Source: a cf. Phormidesmis sp. LEGE 11477 (GTDB lineage Bacteria; Cyanobacteriota; Cyanobacteriia; Phormidesmidales; Phormidesmidaceae). From it: 45,450 bases of DNA. Below are positions 23,881-33,144 of the stretch, piece after piece. Each line of letters begins with the position of its first letter. Position 1 is the first letter of the stretch. The notes beneath the pieces were generated by a model. It was not told the DNA's origin and did no database searches. It saw nothing but the letters and a program-made list of their open reading frames with translations. The stretch covers positions 1 to 45,450 of the forward strand of contig NZ_JADEXO010000042.1 in the NCBI RefSeq assembly GCF_015207105.1. The letters are read 5' to 3'. Both the position numbers and the translations under genes were made by a program.

Positions 23881-24306
23881 TTAAGGAGTGTTGTATTCTA
23901 CCTGACCTGACTGTGAATCGTAGTCAGCAACTAAGATAGGCGCTTTATCTGGTGCAAAAACGAGTACCTTTAGATCTTTACTTGGAAAGCTTTTGCGAAA
24001 TCCTTGGAGTAGAGATCTAGAAAGATCCTTGACTTCGTTCGGCTGTACTTCTTTGGTAATGACAACACCAAGCTGATTGTCATCTCTAACATAGGCATCA
24101 GAGACTAACCCTTGAGCCGCACTGACAACCCAATCTCCATATTCTTGACCCTTGGCAGAATTACCCCGCTCTAGCTGAGAGTATCCCACTAGAGAACCCG
24201 CTGGCGCTTCGGTCGTCGCTGTAGAGCAGGCTGTGGTAGAGACAGTTAGAAGTAGTACGAGTGCGATCGCTGTAATCCAGCGACGGCTGCGTTGAAAGAA
24301 AGTCAT
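23881..24306 (-). CDS. Small secreted lipoprotein of unknown function
   Basis: A 141-residue protein with a lipoprotein signal peptide: basic start MTFFQRSRRW, hydrophobic core ITAIALVLLLTVSTTA and a Cys at about residue 27 (TTAC). The mature part contains SLVGYSQLERGNSAKGQEYG and LSRSLLQGFRKSFPSKDLKV, with a final strand VLVFAPDKAPILVADYD. This is the composition of a small alpha/beta domain, not a family I can name. It is preceded by about 520 bases of spacer. Confidence 0.6.
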   Translation of the reverse strand: MTFFQRSRRWITAIALVLLLTVSTTACSTATTEAPAGSLVGYSQLERGNSAKGQEYGDWVVSAAQGLVSDAYVRDDNQLGVVITKEVQPNEVKDLSRSLLQGFRKSFPSKDLKVLVFAPDKAPILVADYDSQSGQVEYNTP

Positions 24307-24830
24307 GATGTTTCCATGTTCCTTTTACCTAAACAATATGTGTATATTCCATCACTAAAATGTGTGAACTGCTTGCCCCTAAAGAAGGAGGTTTCTGTTC
24401 CTTTAACAATGCTTAACGAAAGAAATTAAAATAATAGCCATGAGAAGTGCCAGTTATCGCCTGTAGATATGTTCGTGAAGATATGCAGATCTATGAGCAT
24501 CACTAAGACAAATAAGGTTCAACAATATCAATAAAACTACTTGAGCCCTTGACTATTTAGATACTTTACTCAGTCGAATGGTAGGAGAAGAAGACTTTTA
24601 TTTTATTGACCGGTTAGAGCGAGAGACAATCCTAGCTTTGATAGTTTGAGCTGACTCAGATAGCGTCCGATAGGCTTGCAAACAACTATCTGCTTCTGCT
24701 TTACCTTCTGCTTTACAAGGATACGCAGCGCGCATTTTTCACTCATCTCTACGCAATTAGCAGGTTTTTATCTATAGTGAGTGCAATCAAACGTTAGTTA
24801 CGACGGCTGCGAGCCGCTAGGGATTGGCAA
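24307..24830. other. Long divergent spacer with a possible short ORF
   Basis: About 520 bases between divergent genes. A minus-strand ORF of 45 codons lies at 24598-24735 (MRAAYPCKAEGKAEADSCLQ as its start), with no recognisable family and no clear ribosome binding site. A short duplication (CTTCTGCTTTAC type) sits at 24690-24717. AT-rich tracts near 24330-24350 and 24420-24440 could be promoter elements of the lipoprotein gene. Confidence 0.35.
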
Positions 24831-26642
24831 ATGGATTGGCAAAGGCTAGATCGCTGGTTGAAAGGAACTCGGCTGTGGCGACTGCTGCTACTGGGTTTAG
24901 CTATATTCGGCCTGTGCGCGCTTCTACCGGGCTGTAGCACCTTAGATCGCCTACGGCTAGAAAACTTTCGAGTTGAGGCTGCCGATGTGCCTCAGCTAGT
25001 CAGTCCGGTAGTCGGTGAGCCCAAAACATTTAACTACTTTCTTTCCGATGAAAGCTCTAGCAGTGATGTGTTGGGCTTTATGTACGAGGGATTAGTTACT
25101 GTTGATCGCACCACCAGTGAAATCGTCCCAGCGCTAGCAGAGTCTTGGACAATCTCCGAAGACGGTCTTACAATCACTTACGTTTTGAAGGAAAATTTGC
25201 AATGGTCAGACGGTGCGCCGCTAACCGTTGACGATGTGGTCTTTACCTACAACGATATCATCCTCAATCCAGAGATTCCGACTGACACGATTGACATCCT
25301 ACGCATCGGCGCAGAAGGAAAACTGCCAGAGATTACCAAACTGGACGAGCGCCGGGTACAGTTCAAAATTCCTGAACCGTTTGCGCCTTTCCTACGGGTC
25401 ACTGGCATCGCCATCCTGCCAAAGCACGCGCTCGAAGAATCTGTCAGAACCAAAGATAGCAACGGTCAGCCGCTATATCTATCGACTTGGGGTACGAATA
25501 CAGATCCCTCTGAAATTGTCTGCAATGGCCCCTATGTGATCAAAGACTTTCTACCCGGTGAGCGCATCGTCTTCAAGCGCAATCCTCACTACTGGCGTCA
25601 AGGAGAAGACGGCGAGCCTCAGCCTTTCATCGAAGAGATGGTCTGGCCTGTAGTGAGCTCCCAAGATGCTGAGTTTGTTCGCTTCCGCTCGGGTGAATCC
25701 GACATCATGGCGGTAACTCCAGATAATTTCTCTTTGATCAAGCAAGACGAAGAGCAAGGTGGCTATACGGTCTATAACGGTGGCCCTACCACTACTCGCC
25801 TGTTTCTTACCTTCAATCTCAACAAAGGCTCTATCGGTGGCGAGCCGGTTGTAGACCCGATCAAATCTAGATGGTTCAACACCCTGGAGTTTCGCCAGGC
25901 AGTTGCCTATGCAATCGATCGCGAGACCATGCTCAACAATATTTTCAAGGGCCTAGGCGAGATGCAAAACTCTCAGATTGCGCCGCAAAGCCCCTACTCG
26001 GCAGAGCCAAATCTGCCCTCGTATGATTTCAATATTGTGAAAGCAAAAGAGCTACTGCTTTCAGCGGGCTTTAGCTATGAGGGTGATCGGCTGGTCGATG
26101 CCGAGGGCAACCGGGTGCGCTTTACCTTGCAGACTAATGTCGGGAACGAGATTCGAGAGGCAGCGGGCGCGCAGATCAAGCAGAATCTGGCTTTGATTGG
26201 CATTACAGTAGATTTTCAGCCGATTGACTTCAATAAACTGATTACCCTGATTGGCGACTCTTTGAAGTGGGATGCGATCGTGCTGGGCTTTGGCGCTGGA
26301 GAAGAGCCCAACAGCAGTGCCAACCTATGGTTAGCAGACGGTGGCCTTCATTTCTTTAATCAGCAGCCACAAGATCGGCCACCGCTGCCGGGCCGAGAGG
26401 TCTACCCCTGGGAGCAACAGATCAGCGATCTGTACGTTCAGGCGGCTCAAGAGCTAGATGAAGCCGAACGCAAGGCGCTCTATACCGAGACTCAAGAGCT
26501 GGTTCAGGAAAACTTGCCCTTTATTCATCTAGTTGGCCAGTATTCGATGAGCGCTGTGCGTGACAAGATCGAGAACGTCAAGTACACAGCACTAGGTGGA
26601 ACGCTATGGAATATCTATGAGCTCAAGATCACCCAAAACTAG
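24831..26642 (+). CDS. ABC transporter substrate-binding protein, oligopeptide/dipeptide family
   Basis: A 603-residue extracytoplasmic lipoprotein of family SBP_bac_5 (OppA/DppA type). The N-terminal hydrophobic segment ends with a lipobox LPGCS near residue 35. Domain hallmarks are EPKTFNYFLSDESSSSDVLG, ESWTISEDGLTITYVLKENL, WSDGAPLTVDDVVFTYNDI and NPHYWRQGEDGEPQPFIEEM. FRQAVAYAIDRETMLNNIFK and SYDFNIVKAKELLLSAGF follow further along. Such proteins deliver peptides or nickel/opine-like ligands to an ABC permease. No permease or ATPase genes adjoin it, so it must work with components encoded elsewhere. The length is typical of the cyanobacterial version. Confidence 0.9.
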   Translation: MDWQRLDRWLKGTRLWRLLLLGLAIFGLCALLPGCSTLDRLRLENFRVEAADVPQLVSPVVGEPKTFNYFLSDESSSSDVLGFMYEGLVTVDRTTSEIVPALAESWTISEDGLTITYVLKENLQWSDGAPLTVDDVVFTYNDIILNPEIPTDTIDILRIGAEGKLPEITKLDERRVQFKIPEPFAPFLRVTGIAILPKHALEESVRTKDSNGQPLYLSTWGTNTDPSEIVCNGPYVIKDFLPGERIVFKRNPHYWRQGEDGEPQPFIEEMVWPVVSSQDAEFVRFRSGESDIMAVTPDNFSLIKQDEEQGGYTVYNGGPTTTRLFLTFNLNKGSIGGEPVVDPIKSRWFNTLEFRQAVAYAIDRETMLNNIFKGLGEMQNSQIAPQSPYSAEPNLPSYDFNIVKAKELLLSAGFSYEGDRLVDAEGNRVRFTLQTNVGNEIREAAGAQIKQNLALIGITVDFQPIDFNKLITLIGDSLKWDAIVLGFGAGEEPNSSANLWLADGGLHFFNQQPQDRPPLPGREVYPWEQQISDLYVQAAQELDEAERKALYTETQELVQENLPFIHLVGQYSMSAVRDKIENVKYTALGGTLWNIYELKITQN

Positions 26643-26769
26643 AGAGTGTTTTACGCCAAAACCTTACAGAACGTTAAGCCCGGTTCTTAAAGTTTGCTAT
26701 GGTTGCCGGCAGAGTGTCGGGGATATCCGGCATAATCACTCTAGATAAGAACTATGCTGACTGGCGTGT

Positions 26770-28002
26770 ATGGATCAGATTGAGCAAGCGTATAGAGCTT
26801 TAGAACTGGAGCCAGAGAAGTCTACTTCTATTCGAGAAGTGAACCAGGCATATAAAGATCTAGTGTTTATTTGGCATCCTGACCGGATTCCAAGCGATCG
26901 CCAGCGTCTGCGCGAAAAGGCTGAAGCTAAGCTCAAGCAGCTCAATGAAGCACGGGCCATGATGCGATCGCAAGCCAAAAACGGCAGAGTTCCCGCCGCC
27001 ACCCAAGCCAAAACCAAACAGCCATACGCGCGCACTTCATCCACTCAAACCACCAAGCGTAGAGAAACTCGCTCCTACAGCAGCTACCGCCCCGGTGACG
27101 ACTCCACTTATCGCCCTCAGAACCGTACTGCTAGCGCGACTGCCAGCCAAAGTGCCAGCCAAAGTGCCAGTCAAAGTGCCAGTCAAAGTGCCAGTCAAAG
27201 TGCCAGTCGAGCTGGCGGCTACCGCCCCCCCTATGAAGCCTATCGTCGTGCTGCCGCTGCCAATAGTACTGACTTTGCAGGCCAATATGGAGCAACCTAT
27301 CGCGCCAGGTATCCTAGCAGCGCTTGGCCTAGACCAGGCACTAATGGCAGCGGAAACGGTAGTCGAACAGATAGCGATAGAACCGCTAGAGAAAAAGCTG
27401 CTAGAGAAAAGGTGATTGCTGAGCGCAAAGCGCGAGAGCAGGCTGCTAGAGAAAAGGCAACCGCAGAGAGAAGAGTTCGTGAAAGAGCCGCTAGAGAAAA
27501 GGTGATTGCTGAACGTAAAGCGCGCGAACAGGCTGCTCATGAGAAAGCAGCCAAGGATAAAGCTAACAGTGAGGCCGCTGCTAAGAAAAGCTCTATGTCT
27601 ACCACCACTTCAAGCTCGCCTACGCAGACCAAACGTGCCTCCGACCTTAGCGACATAGATATGAGCGGGGCCAACCTCAAAGAAAAAGACTTCTCAGGTC
27701 GGAACCTCAGCGGTGCCAATCTCAGCGGCGCAGATCTCAGCGACACCTTCATGCACAAAGTCAACCTCAACCGCGCTAACCTCCGCAAAGCTCGGCTTTT
27801 TCGTGCCAACCTGCTTCAGGCAGATCTTAGCCACGCGGATCTTAGCGGTGCGGATCTGATCGGCGCGGACCTCAGCGGCGCCGATCTCAGCGGCGCGGAT
27901 CTTAGCGGTGCAAAAGTAGGCTACGGCGATAAGATAATGGTGAAGCTACTAGGCGCTAGGCTGACTGGCACTATCATGCCCAACGGTCGCATTCACGAAT
28001 AA
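26770..28002 (+). CDS. J-domain protein with pentapeptide repeats
   Basis: A 410-residue protein with three parts. Residues 1-65 are a DnaJ-like J domain (YRALELEPEKSTSIREVNQA, then FIWHPDRIPSDRQRLREKAE with the essential HPD). Residues about 70-290 are low complexity: Arg/Ser/Thr-rich, then a SQSA repeat (six 12-bp units at 27139-27210), then charged AAREKVIAERKAREQ repeats that form a helix. Residues about 296-395 are pentapeptide repeats of the A(D/N)LSG type, for example SGADLSGADLSGA, folding as a right-handed beta-helix. The J domain implies recruitment of an Hsp70 (DnaK). The helicase gene starts 20 bases downstream, so the two may be co-transcribed. Confidence 0.88.
   Translation: MDQIEQAYRALELEPEKSTSIREVNQAYKDLVFIWHPDRIPSDRQRLREKAEAKLKQLNEARAMMRSQAKNGRVPAATQAKTKQPYARTSSTQTTKRRETRSYSSYRPGDDSTYRPQNRTASATASQSASQSASQSASQSASQSASRAGGYRPPYEAYRRAAAANSTDFAGQYGATYRARYPSSAWPRPGTNGSGNGSRTDSDRTAREKAAREKVIAERKAREQAAREKATAERRVRERAAREKVIAERKAREQAAHEKAAKDKANSEAAAKKSSMSTTTSSSPTQTKRASDLSDIDMSGANLKEKDFSGRNLSGANLSGADLSDTFMHKVNLNRANLRKARLFRANLLQADLSHADLSGADLIGADLSGADLSGADLSGAKVGYGDKIMVKLLGARLTGTIMPNGRIHE
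27139..27210. repeat. Six 12-bp tandem repeats within the J-domain gene
   Basis: Units of AGTGCCAGYCAA (first and last units with one or two changes) encode repeated Ser-Ala-Ser-Gln. The near identity of DNA units points to recent slippage expansion. Confidence 0.95.
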
Positions 28003-28022
28003 GCAATTTTTTCAACAGCTCT

Positions 28023-30449
28023 TTGTCTATTCTCAGCCCTATTCACAGTTGGTTCGCGCAGCAAAGCTGGAAACCGATCACCTTTCAAGCAGAGACCTGG
28101 AAAAACTATCTAGCCGGCAACAGCGGCATCATTCAGGTACCTACAGGTTCAGGCAAGACCTATGGCGCAGTCATGGGGCCGATTGCCCAGATGGTTGACA
28201 ACAGCTCTGCTAGTGGTGCTTCTGCTGGGCTACAGCTACTGTATATCACCCCTTTACGCGCCCTGTCGCGCGATATTGAAATCTCTATCCGTCGTCCCAT
28301 AGAAGAGATGGGCTGGCCAATCACAGTAGAGTCGCGAACGGGTGATACCAAAGCTTCGATCAAAAGTCGGCAGATCAAAAAAATGCCAAACATTTTGATC
28401 ACAACGCCAGAGTCACTAGCAGTTCTTTTATCCTACCAACACTCAGCCAAGCGATTTGGCAGCTTACGCTGCGTCATTCTAGACGAATGGCACGAGCTGA
28501 TGAGTTCCAAGCGAGGAACCCAAACAGAGCTATGTTTGTCTCGGTTGCGACAGCTAAACCCGACCGTCCAAACCTGGGCAATCTCAGCGACATTAGGAAA
28601 CTTGCAAGAGGCAGCCGAGGCAGCAACAGGCGTCGGCTCGAATCCTGTGATCATTCGCTCGAAGCTCAAAAGAGAGACCGTGATCAAAAGCGTATTACCC
28701 ACCTCTGTAGATAGCTTTCCTTGGGCAGGTCACTTAGGTCTGCGAATGTTTGAGGAGCTAGTAGAGGCGCTAGATATCAATCGATCTACGCTGATCTTTG
28801 TGAACACTAGATCGCAAGCTGAAAGATGGTTCCAAGCGCTGACCTACGCCCTGCCCGACTACGAACATCAAATTGCGCTGCACCACGGCTCTATTGACTT
28901 CGACACGCGCCTGGCTATAGAGGCCGGGATCAAATCAGGCGCTATCAAATGGGTTGTCTGCACCTCTTCTCTTGATTTAGGGGTGGACTTTCAGCCAGTA
29001 GAGCGAGTTGTTCAAATCGGCAGTGCCAAGAACTTAGCTAGACTGCTTCAGCGAGCCGGGCGCTCTGCCCATTTACCAGGCGGAACTTCAGAAGTATTCT
29101 TTCTACCCACTAACGCGCTAGAGCTGCTAGAAATCTCTGCCTTTCGCCGGGGGCTAGACGCCGGGCAGATAGAATCGCGACACCCGCTAAACAAACCATA
29201 CGATGTGTTGATTCAGCACTTAGTCACCTTGGCCTGTGGGGACGGATTCTCTCCCCAAAAGACTCTAGAGAGCATACAAAAAACAGTCTCCTATCAGCCT
29301 CTAAGCGCAGCAGAGTTTGACTGGATAGTGAATTTCATAGAGCATGGAGGCAAGTGCCTGCAAGCCTATCCTCGCTATAAAAAGATTGTTTTAGAAGCGG
29401 GCGTATACAAGATTGCAGATGGTCGAATTGCTCGTATGCACAAGATGAGTATTGGCACGATTACAGGCAATCAGCAGGTCAAGATTGCCTACGCAAGAGG
29501 CGGCCCGATTGGCCGGGTAGAAGAGAATTTTGTCTCTCGGCTAAAAAAAGGAGATGTGTTCTTTTTTGCTGGGCGTCAGCTCGAATACTTTCAAATGAAA
29601 GATATGACGCTATACGTCAAGAATGCGAAGAAAAAGTCTAGCGTAGTGCCGGTCTGGAGCGGTGGATATCTAGCGATTTCAGACCAGCTCAGTCGGTATA
29701 TTCGAGAAGAGATCACTCAAGCAAAAGCCGGAAATGTCAGCGCTGAAGTAGAGTGCATTATGCCTATTTTAGCTACCCAGGATCGGATTTCTCATTTGCC
29801 AGAAATCAATCAGTTTTTGGTCGAATGCTGCCGCACCAGGGAAGGCCAGCACCTCTACGTCTATCCCTTTGAGGGACGAAATGTGCATGAAGGACTAGGT
29901 TTTCTGTGGGCCTACCGATTCTCTCAGATGCAAAGAGCAACGTTTACTGTCTCCGTAAACGACTACGGATTTGAGATTTTAGCCCCCAAAGACTATCCGT
30001 TTGAGGCTCTGTTTTCGGCAGACTTCTTCTCGACTAGAGACCTATACGAAGAGATCAAAGAGAGCCTGAACATCTCTGAGCTGACCCAACGCCGATTTAG
30101 AGGTATTTCGCAGGTGGCAGGGCTGGTGTTCAAAGGATATCCAGGATCGAAGAAAACGGCGAATCAGGTACAGATTAGCTCATCGTTGATATATGAGGTG
30201 TTTAGCAAATATGAGCCTGATAATCTGCTGCTGATTCAGGCGGAAAGAGAAGTCATAGAAGAACAAATGGAAGCGCCAAGGTTAGCAGCGGCACTCAAGA
30301 GAATGCAGGCTTTAGAATTACGTTGGATGAGCGTGCAGCGACCTTCTCCGTTTGGATTTCCGCTGCTGGTGGAAAGGCTAAGCTCTAGATTGACGAATGA
30401 GAGTCTGCGCGATCGCATTACCCGACTCAAAGCCCAATGGGATAGGTAG
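28023..30449 (+). CDS. Lhr-like DEXH-box helicase, ligase-associated type
   Basis: An 808-residue superfamily 2 helicase. The start is TTG at 28023, giving MSILSPIHSWFAQQSWKPIT, the expected N-terminus; no nearby ATG fits. Motifs in order: IIQVPTGSGKTYG (Walker A, about residue 39), ILDEWHEL (DEXH, about 153), ISATLGN (motif III) and STLIFVNTRSQAERW (motif IV). Motif VI is QRAGRSAHLPGG near 341. The C-terminal half carries the winged-helix and Lhr core region. Length and motif wording match the Lhr subgroup called ligase-associated DNA damage response DEXH helicase, usually clustered with an ATP-dependent ligase, a beta-CASP-like exonuclease and PdeM. PdeM occurs here two genes downstream; ligase and exonuclease are not in the window. 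Confidence 0.9.
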   Translation: MSILSPIHSWFAQQSWKPITFQAETWKNYLAGNSGIIQVPTGSGKTYGAVMGPIAQMVDNSSASGASAGLQLLYITPLRALSRDIEISIRRPIEEMGWPITVESRTGDTKASIKSRQIKKMPNILITTPESLAVLLSYQHSAKRFGSLRCVILDEWHELMSSKRGTQTELCLSRLRQLNPTVQTWAISATLGNLQEAAEAATGVGSNPVIIRSKLKRETVIKSVLPTSVDSFPWAGHLGLRMFEELVEALDINRSTLIFVNTRSQAERWFQALTYALPDYEHQIALHHGSIDFDTRLAIEAGIKSGAIKWVVCTSSLDLGVDFQPVERVVQIGSAKNLARLLQRAGRSAHLPGGTSEVFFLPTNALELLEISAFRRGLDAGQIESRHPLNKPYDVLIQHLVTLACGDGFSPQKTLESIQKTVSYQPLSAAEFDWIVNFIEHGGKCLQAYPRYKKIVLEAGVYKIADGRIARMHKMSIGTITGNQQVKIAYARGGPIGRVEENFVSRLKKGDVFFFAGRQLEYFQMKDMTLYVKNAKKKSSVVPVWSGGYLAISDQLSRYIREEITQAKAGNVSAEVECIMPILATQDRISHLPEINQFLVECCRTREGQHLYVYPFEGRNVHEGLGFLWAYRFSQMQRATFTVSVNDYGFEILAPKDYPFEALFSADFFSTRDLYEEIKESLNISELTQRRFRGISQVAGLVFKGYPGSKKTANQVQISSSLIYEVFSKYEPDNLLLIQAEREVIEEQMEAPRLAAALKRMQALELRWMSVQRPSPFGFPLLVERLSSRLTNESLRDRITRLKAQWDR

Positions 30450-30497
30450 GCGGTTTTGATGTTGGGCCGTACCCGCTAGAGTAGATAAGCGGTATGA

Positions 30498-31751
30498 ATG
30501 AGTGAGCAGATGGCGAACGTAGCGGACGTATTGATAATTGGATCGGGGCCAGCGGGGCTGTTTTTATCAGCCGTGCTAGCACAGCAAAACCTGAGCGTGA
30601 AAGGGCTTAGCCCAGTTGATCCAGCAGCGCCCTGGCCCAACACCTATGGGATATGGGCGGATGAACTAGAAACGCTAGGAATGAGCGAATTCCTAGAACA
30701 TCGCTGGCGAGACGCCATAGCGTATATGGGCGAGAAAAAAATTCCGCTCAAAAGAGACTACGGGCTAATCGATCGAGAAAAGCTGCAAGGGCACTGGCTA
30801 CAGCAGGGCAGTCAATATGGTGTCAGCTGGCATCGAGGGAAGGCAGTAGCCGTTACCCATAGCGCCAAGCTTTCGGAAGTAACAGATGAGAACGGCAAGA
30901 CTTACTTAGCTAGGCTGGTAGTTGATACTAGCGGACATAATCCTGCTTTGATTAGGCGCATGCCTGCGCTCAAGCCTGTTGCCTATCAAGCTGCGTATGG
31001 CATTGTCGGACGGTTCTCTGCGCCACCAGTTGAGCCAGAACAGATGGTGCTGATGGACTATCGAGACGATTTTCTACCTGCATCCGAAAAACAACTGCCG
31101 CCCACTTTTTTGTATGCAATGGACTTGGGCAACGATGTTTATTTTGTTGAGGAAACCTCTTTGGCTCACGTGCCGGGGCTTTCTATGGAAACATTAGAGC
31201 AGCGACTGCATCGGCGGCTAGCCCACAGGGGAGTGAGAATAACAGAAACACACCACGTAGAGCGCTGTTTGTTTCCGATGAATATGCCACTGCCAGATCT
31301 GACACAGGCAGTAGTAGGCTTTGGTGGATCGGCCAGTATGGTGCATCCGGCAACAGGCTATATGCAAGGAGCGATGCTCAGACGGGGACCCGATCTAGCG
31401 CAGGCGATCGCCCAAACGCTCAGCGATCCTAGCGCTACTCCATCTGAGATTGCTCAAGCCGCCTGGCAGCAGCTTTGGCCAGAAGATAGATTGCGTAAAC
31501 ATTATCTCTATGCGTTTGGCTTAGAAAATCTCATGACATTCAATACCGTAGAGATACAGCAGTTTTTCACCACTTTCTTTGGGCTAGAGCGATCGCAGTG
31601 GGCAGGCTTTCTCGCTGATACGTCCACCTTGCCAGAAATCGTCCAGGCCATGCTGGTACTGTTTGGCAGAACATCTAATCCGGTGAGATGGGGCCTGTTT
31701 AGCTCTGTCTTTAGCCACGGCAATCTATTACGCCGAACCATCACCGCCTAG
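30498..31751 (+). CDS. crtL: Lycopene cyclase, CrtL type
   Basis: A 417-residue FAD/NAD(P)-dependent enzyme that closes the ends of lycopene to ionone rings in carotenoid synthesis at the membrane surface. The dinucleotide-binding motif is DVLIIGSGPAGLFLSAVLAQ. The diagnostic CrtL block PVDPAAPWPNTYGIWADELE follows near residue 38. Further family blocks are LVVDTSGHNPALIRR, AAYGIVGRFSAPPVEPEQMV and MVHPATGYMQGAMLRRGPDL. CrtL-b and CrtL-e types are both possible (beta or epsilon ring), and the sequence alone does not settle which. The gene lies between the Lhr helicase and PdeM genes with short gaps on both sides (48 and 51 bases). Confidence 0.9.
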   Translation: MSEQMANVADVLIIGSGPAGLFLSAVLAQQNLSVKGLSPVDPAAPWPNTYGIWADELETLGMSEFLEHRWRDAIAYMGEKKIPLKRDYGLIDREKLQGHWLQQGSQYGVSWHRGKAVAVTHSAKLSEVTDENGKTYLARLVVDTSGHNPALIRRMPALKPVAYQAAYGIVGRFSAPPVEPEQMVLMDYRDDFLPASEKQLPPTFLYAMDLGNDVYFVEETSLAHVPGLSMETLEQRLHRRLAHRGVRITETHHVERCLFPMNMPLPDLTQAVVGFGGSASMVHPATGYMQGAMLRRGPDLAQAIAQTLSDPSATPSEIAQAAWQQLWPEDRLRKHYLYAFGLENLMTFNTVEIQQFFTTFFGLERSQWAGFLADTSTLPEIVQAMLVLFGRTSNPVRWGLFSSVFSHGNLLRRTITA

Positions 31752-31802
31752 TGAGATGAAGACTAGTGAAATAAAAACGCCTAGTGAAATGAAGACTCCG
31801 CA

Positions 31803-32507
31803 ATGATGAAAACTCTGCGATCAAACGAGATCCAAATTGGCGATCTGCAACTGCGGTTGTTAGACGATAAGGCGCTATATCTGCCTGACAAACAGGCTTT
31901 ACTCGTATCCGATGTTCATCTGGGTAAAGCAGAAGCATTCCAGTCTATGGGAATCCCCATTGCTAGTCGGATGAACGAAGAGAATCTAGACAGGCTGCGA
32001 TCGCTTTGCGATCAAACCAACCCTAAGTATCTGTTTGTTTTAGGAGATCTGTTCCATTCCAAGCACTCTCTTGTCACAGATGTGCTAGCAGACTGGGATA
32101 CTTTCCTTAGACAACTCAAAGCAGACGTCACTTTGATTGTTGGCAATCACGATCGAAACCTGGTCTCAGCGCTGCCACCGCTACCGATGGACTGTCAGCT
32201 AGAAGCTGTCAGGCTAGGGCCGTTTTTGCTCAGTCACGAACCAGCCGTCAATCATGCCGCCGAACTGAACATCTGCGGCCACATTCACCCCGTTGTAAAA
32301 CTGCGATCGCCCACTGACAGCCTGCGGCTTCCCTGCTTCTTCTTAGAACATGACCAAAAGCGCCTGACACTACCATCCTTTGGTGAATTTACCGGCGGAT
32401 ATGAAGTTACCTTAGGTGGAAATACCTGCGCCTATGTTGCCTGTGAAGGAGATGCGATCTCTTTCACTAAGGCCGGGCCTAGAAGTACAGGAAACAGCCC
32501 GGTTTGA
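31803..32507 (+). CDS. pdeM: PdeM-like ligase-associated metallophosphoesterase
   Basis: A 234-residue calcineurin-like phosphoesterase. Motifs: ALLVSDVHLGKAEAFQSMGI (DxH with the typical GKAxxF), YLFVLGDLFHSKHS (GDxxH), TLIVGNHDRNL (GNHD), FLLSHEPAV, and LNICGHIHPVVKL (GHxHP). The wording matches the PdeM family of ligase-associated DNA damage response endonucleases, a known partner of the Lhr-like helicase encoded two genes upstream. Three short CTAGTGA-ATGAAGA-like repeats precede the start. The protein is cytoplasmic and complete, with a start at ATGATG (31803). Confidence 0.88.
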   Translation: MMKTLRSNEIQIGDLQLRLLDDKALYLPDKQALLVSDVHLGKAEAFQSMGIPIASRMNEENLDRLRSLCDQTNPKYLFVLGDLFHSKHSLVTDVLADWDTFLRQLKADVTLIVGNHDRNLVSALPPLPMDCQLEAVRLGPFLLSHEPAVNHAAELNICGHIHPVVKLRSPTDSLRLPCFFLEHDQKRLTLPSFGEFTGGYEVTLGGNTCAYVACEGDAISFTKAGPRSTGNSPV

Positions 32508-32537
32508 ATGGGTTTTAGTATTACCCAATACATTCAA
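32504..32537 (+). terminator. Hairpin after pdeM
   Basis: TTGAATG (32504-32510) pairs with CATTCAA (32531-32537), with an inner GGGT/ACCC pairing, and is followed by TCTTTAT. It is placed correctly for transcript end after pdeM. AU content is high, so stability is moderate. Confidence 0.4.
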
Positions 32538-33144
32538 TCTTTATACAAAAAATTAATAAAGTTTTTGTAAAGCTAACTTCTGTATACAGATCCTCGCAGT
32601 GCGACTTGTTATCCTTCTAGTCATTGAAAGCTAGAAATCTATTGTCTGGAGTTTAACGAAAATACCTCTCTCTTTTTATGCACGCCGTTAAATTTTATGC
32701 ACATCGTTAAACATGTTCAAGCAGCGCCATTGCACCGAAAGATTGGGCAGTAAATCCGAAGAGATAAGTGTTTTTCCTTCGGATATGTTTTCTTCAAATA
32801 CATTGGTTTCTTCAAATACATTGGAGTGAATATATTGGATGTACTGTTTTACATCCAGCGATGAACTTACCAAGAACTCACCGACCTAGAACTCACCGAG
32901 TTGTGCTGTCTAGCTCTTATATTCCTGAATAACCTACCTGAATAGTCCACCTGAATAACAGACTAAAGGCGCAGTAATTACCATCCAGAAAACAGTGCGT
33001 ATCTCACGTTTGCAGGTTATCCTCGTAGCTGTGTAACGTCATACCATGTCACCGAACACATATCACCAAACATTTGGTCATCAAGCATTTTGAGCATTCA
33101 TCAGAAGTCGTTTACAAAAGCCCCAATATCGGAGTAAGCATACC
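32538..33144. other. Spacer rich in short tandem duplications
   Basis: About 600 bases without a credible gene. TTTCTTCAAATACATTGG is exactly duplicated at 32789-32806 and 32807-32824. A TTTATGCAC-CGTTAAA block occurs twice near 32675-32712, and GAACTCACCGA and CCTGAATA motifs recur near 32870-32960. It probably carries the glycosyltransferase promoter. Confidence 0.5.

Noticed and set aside
27037-27540. Minus-strand ORF rich in Thr/Gly/Ser repeats
   Set aside because: Antisense of the SQSA and REKA repeats in the J-domain gene; no independent support.
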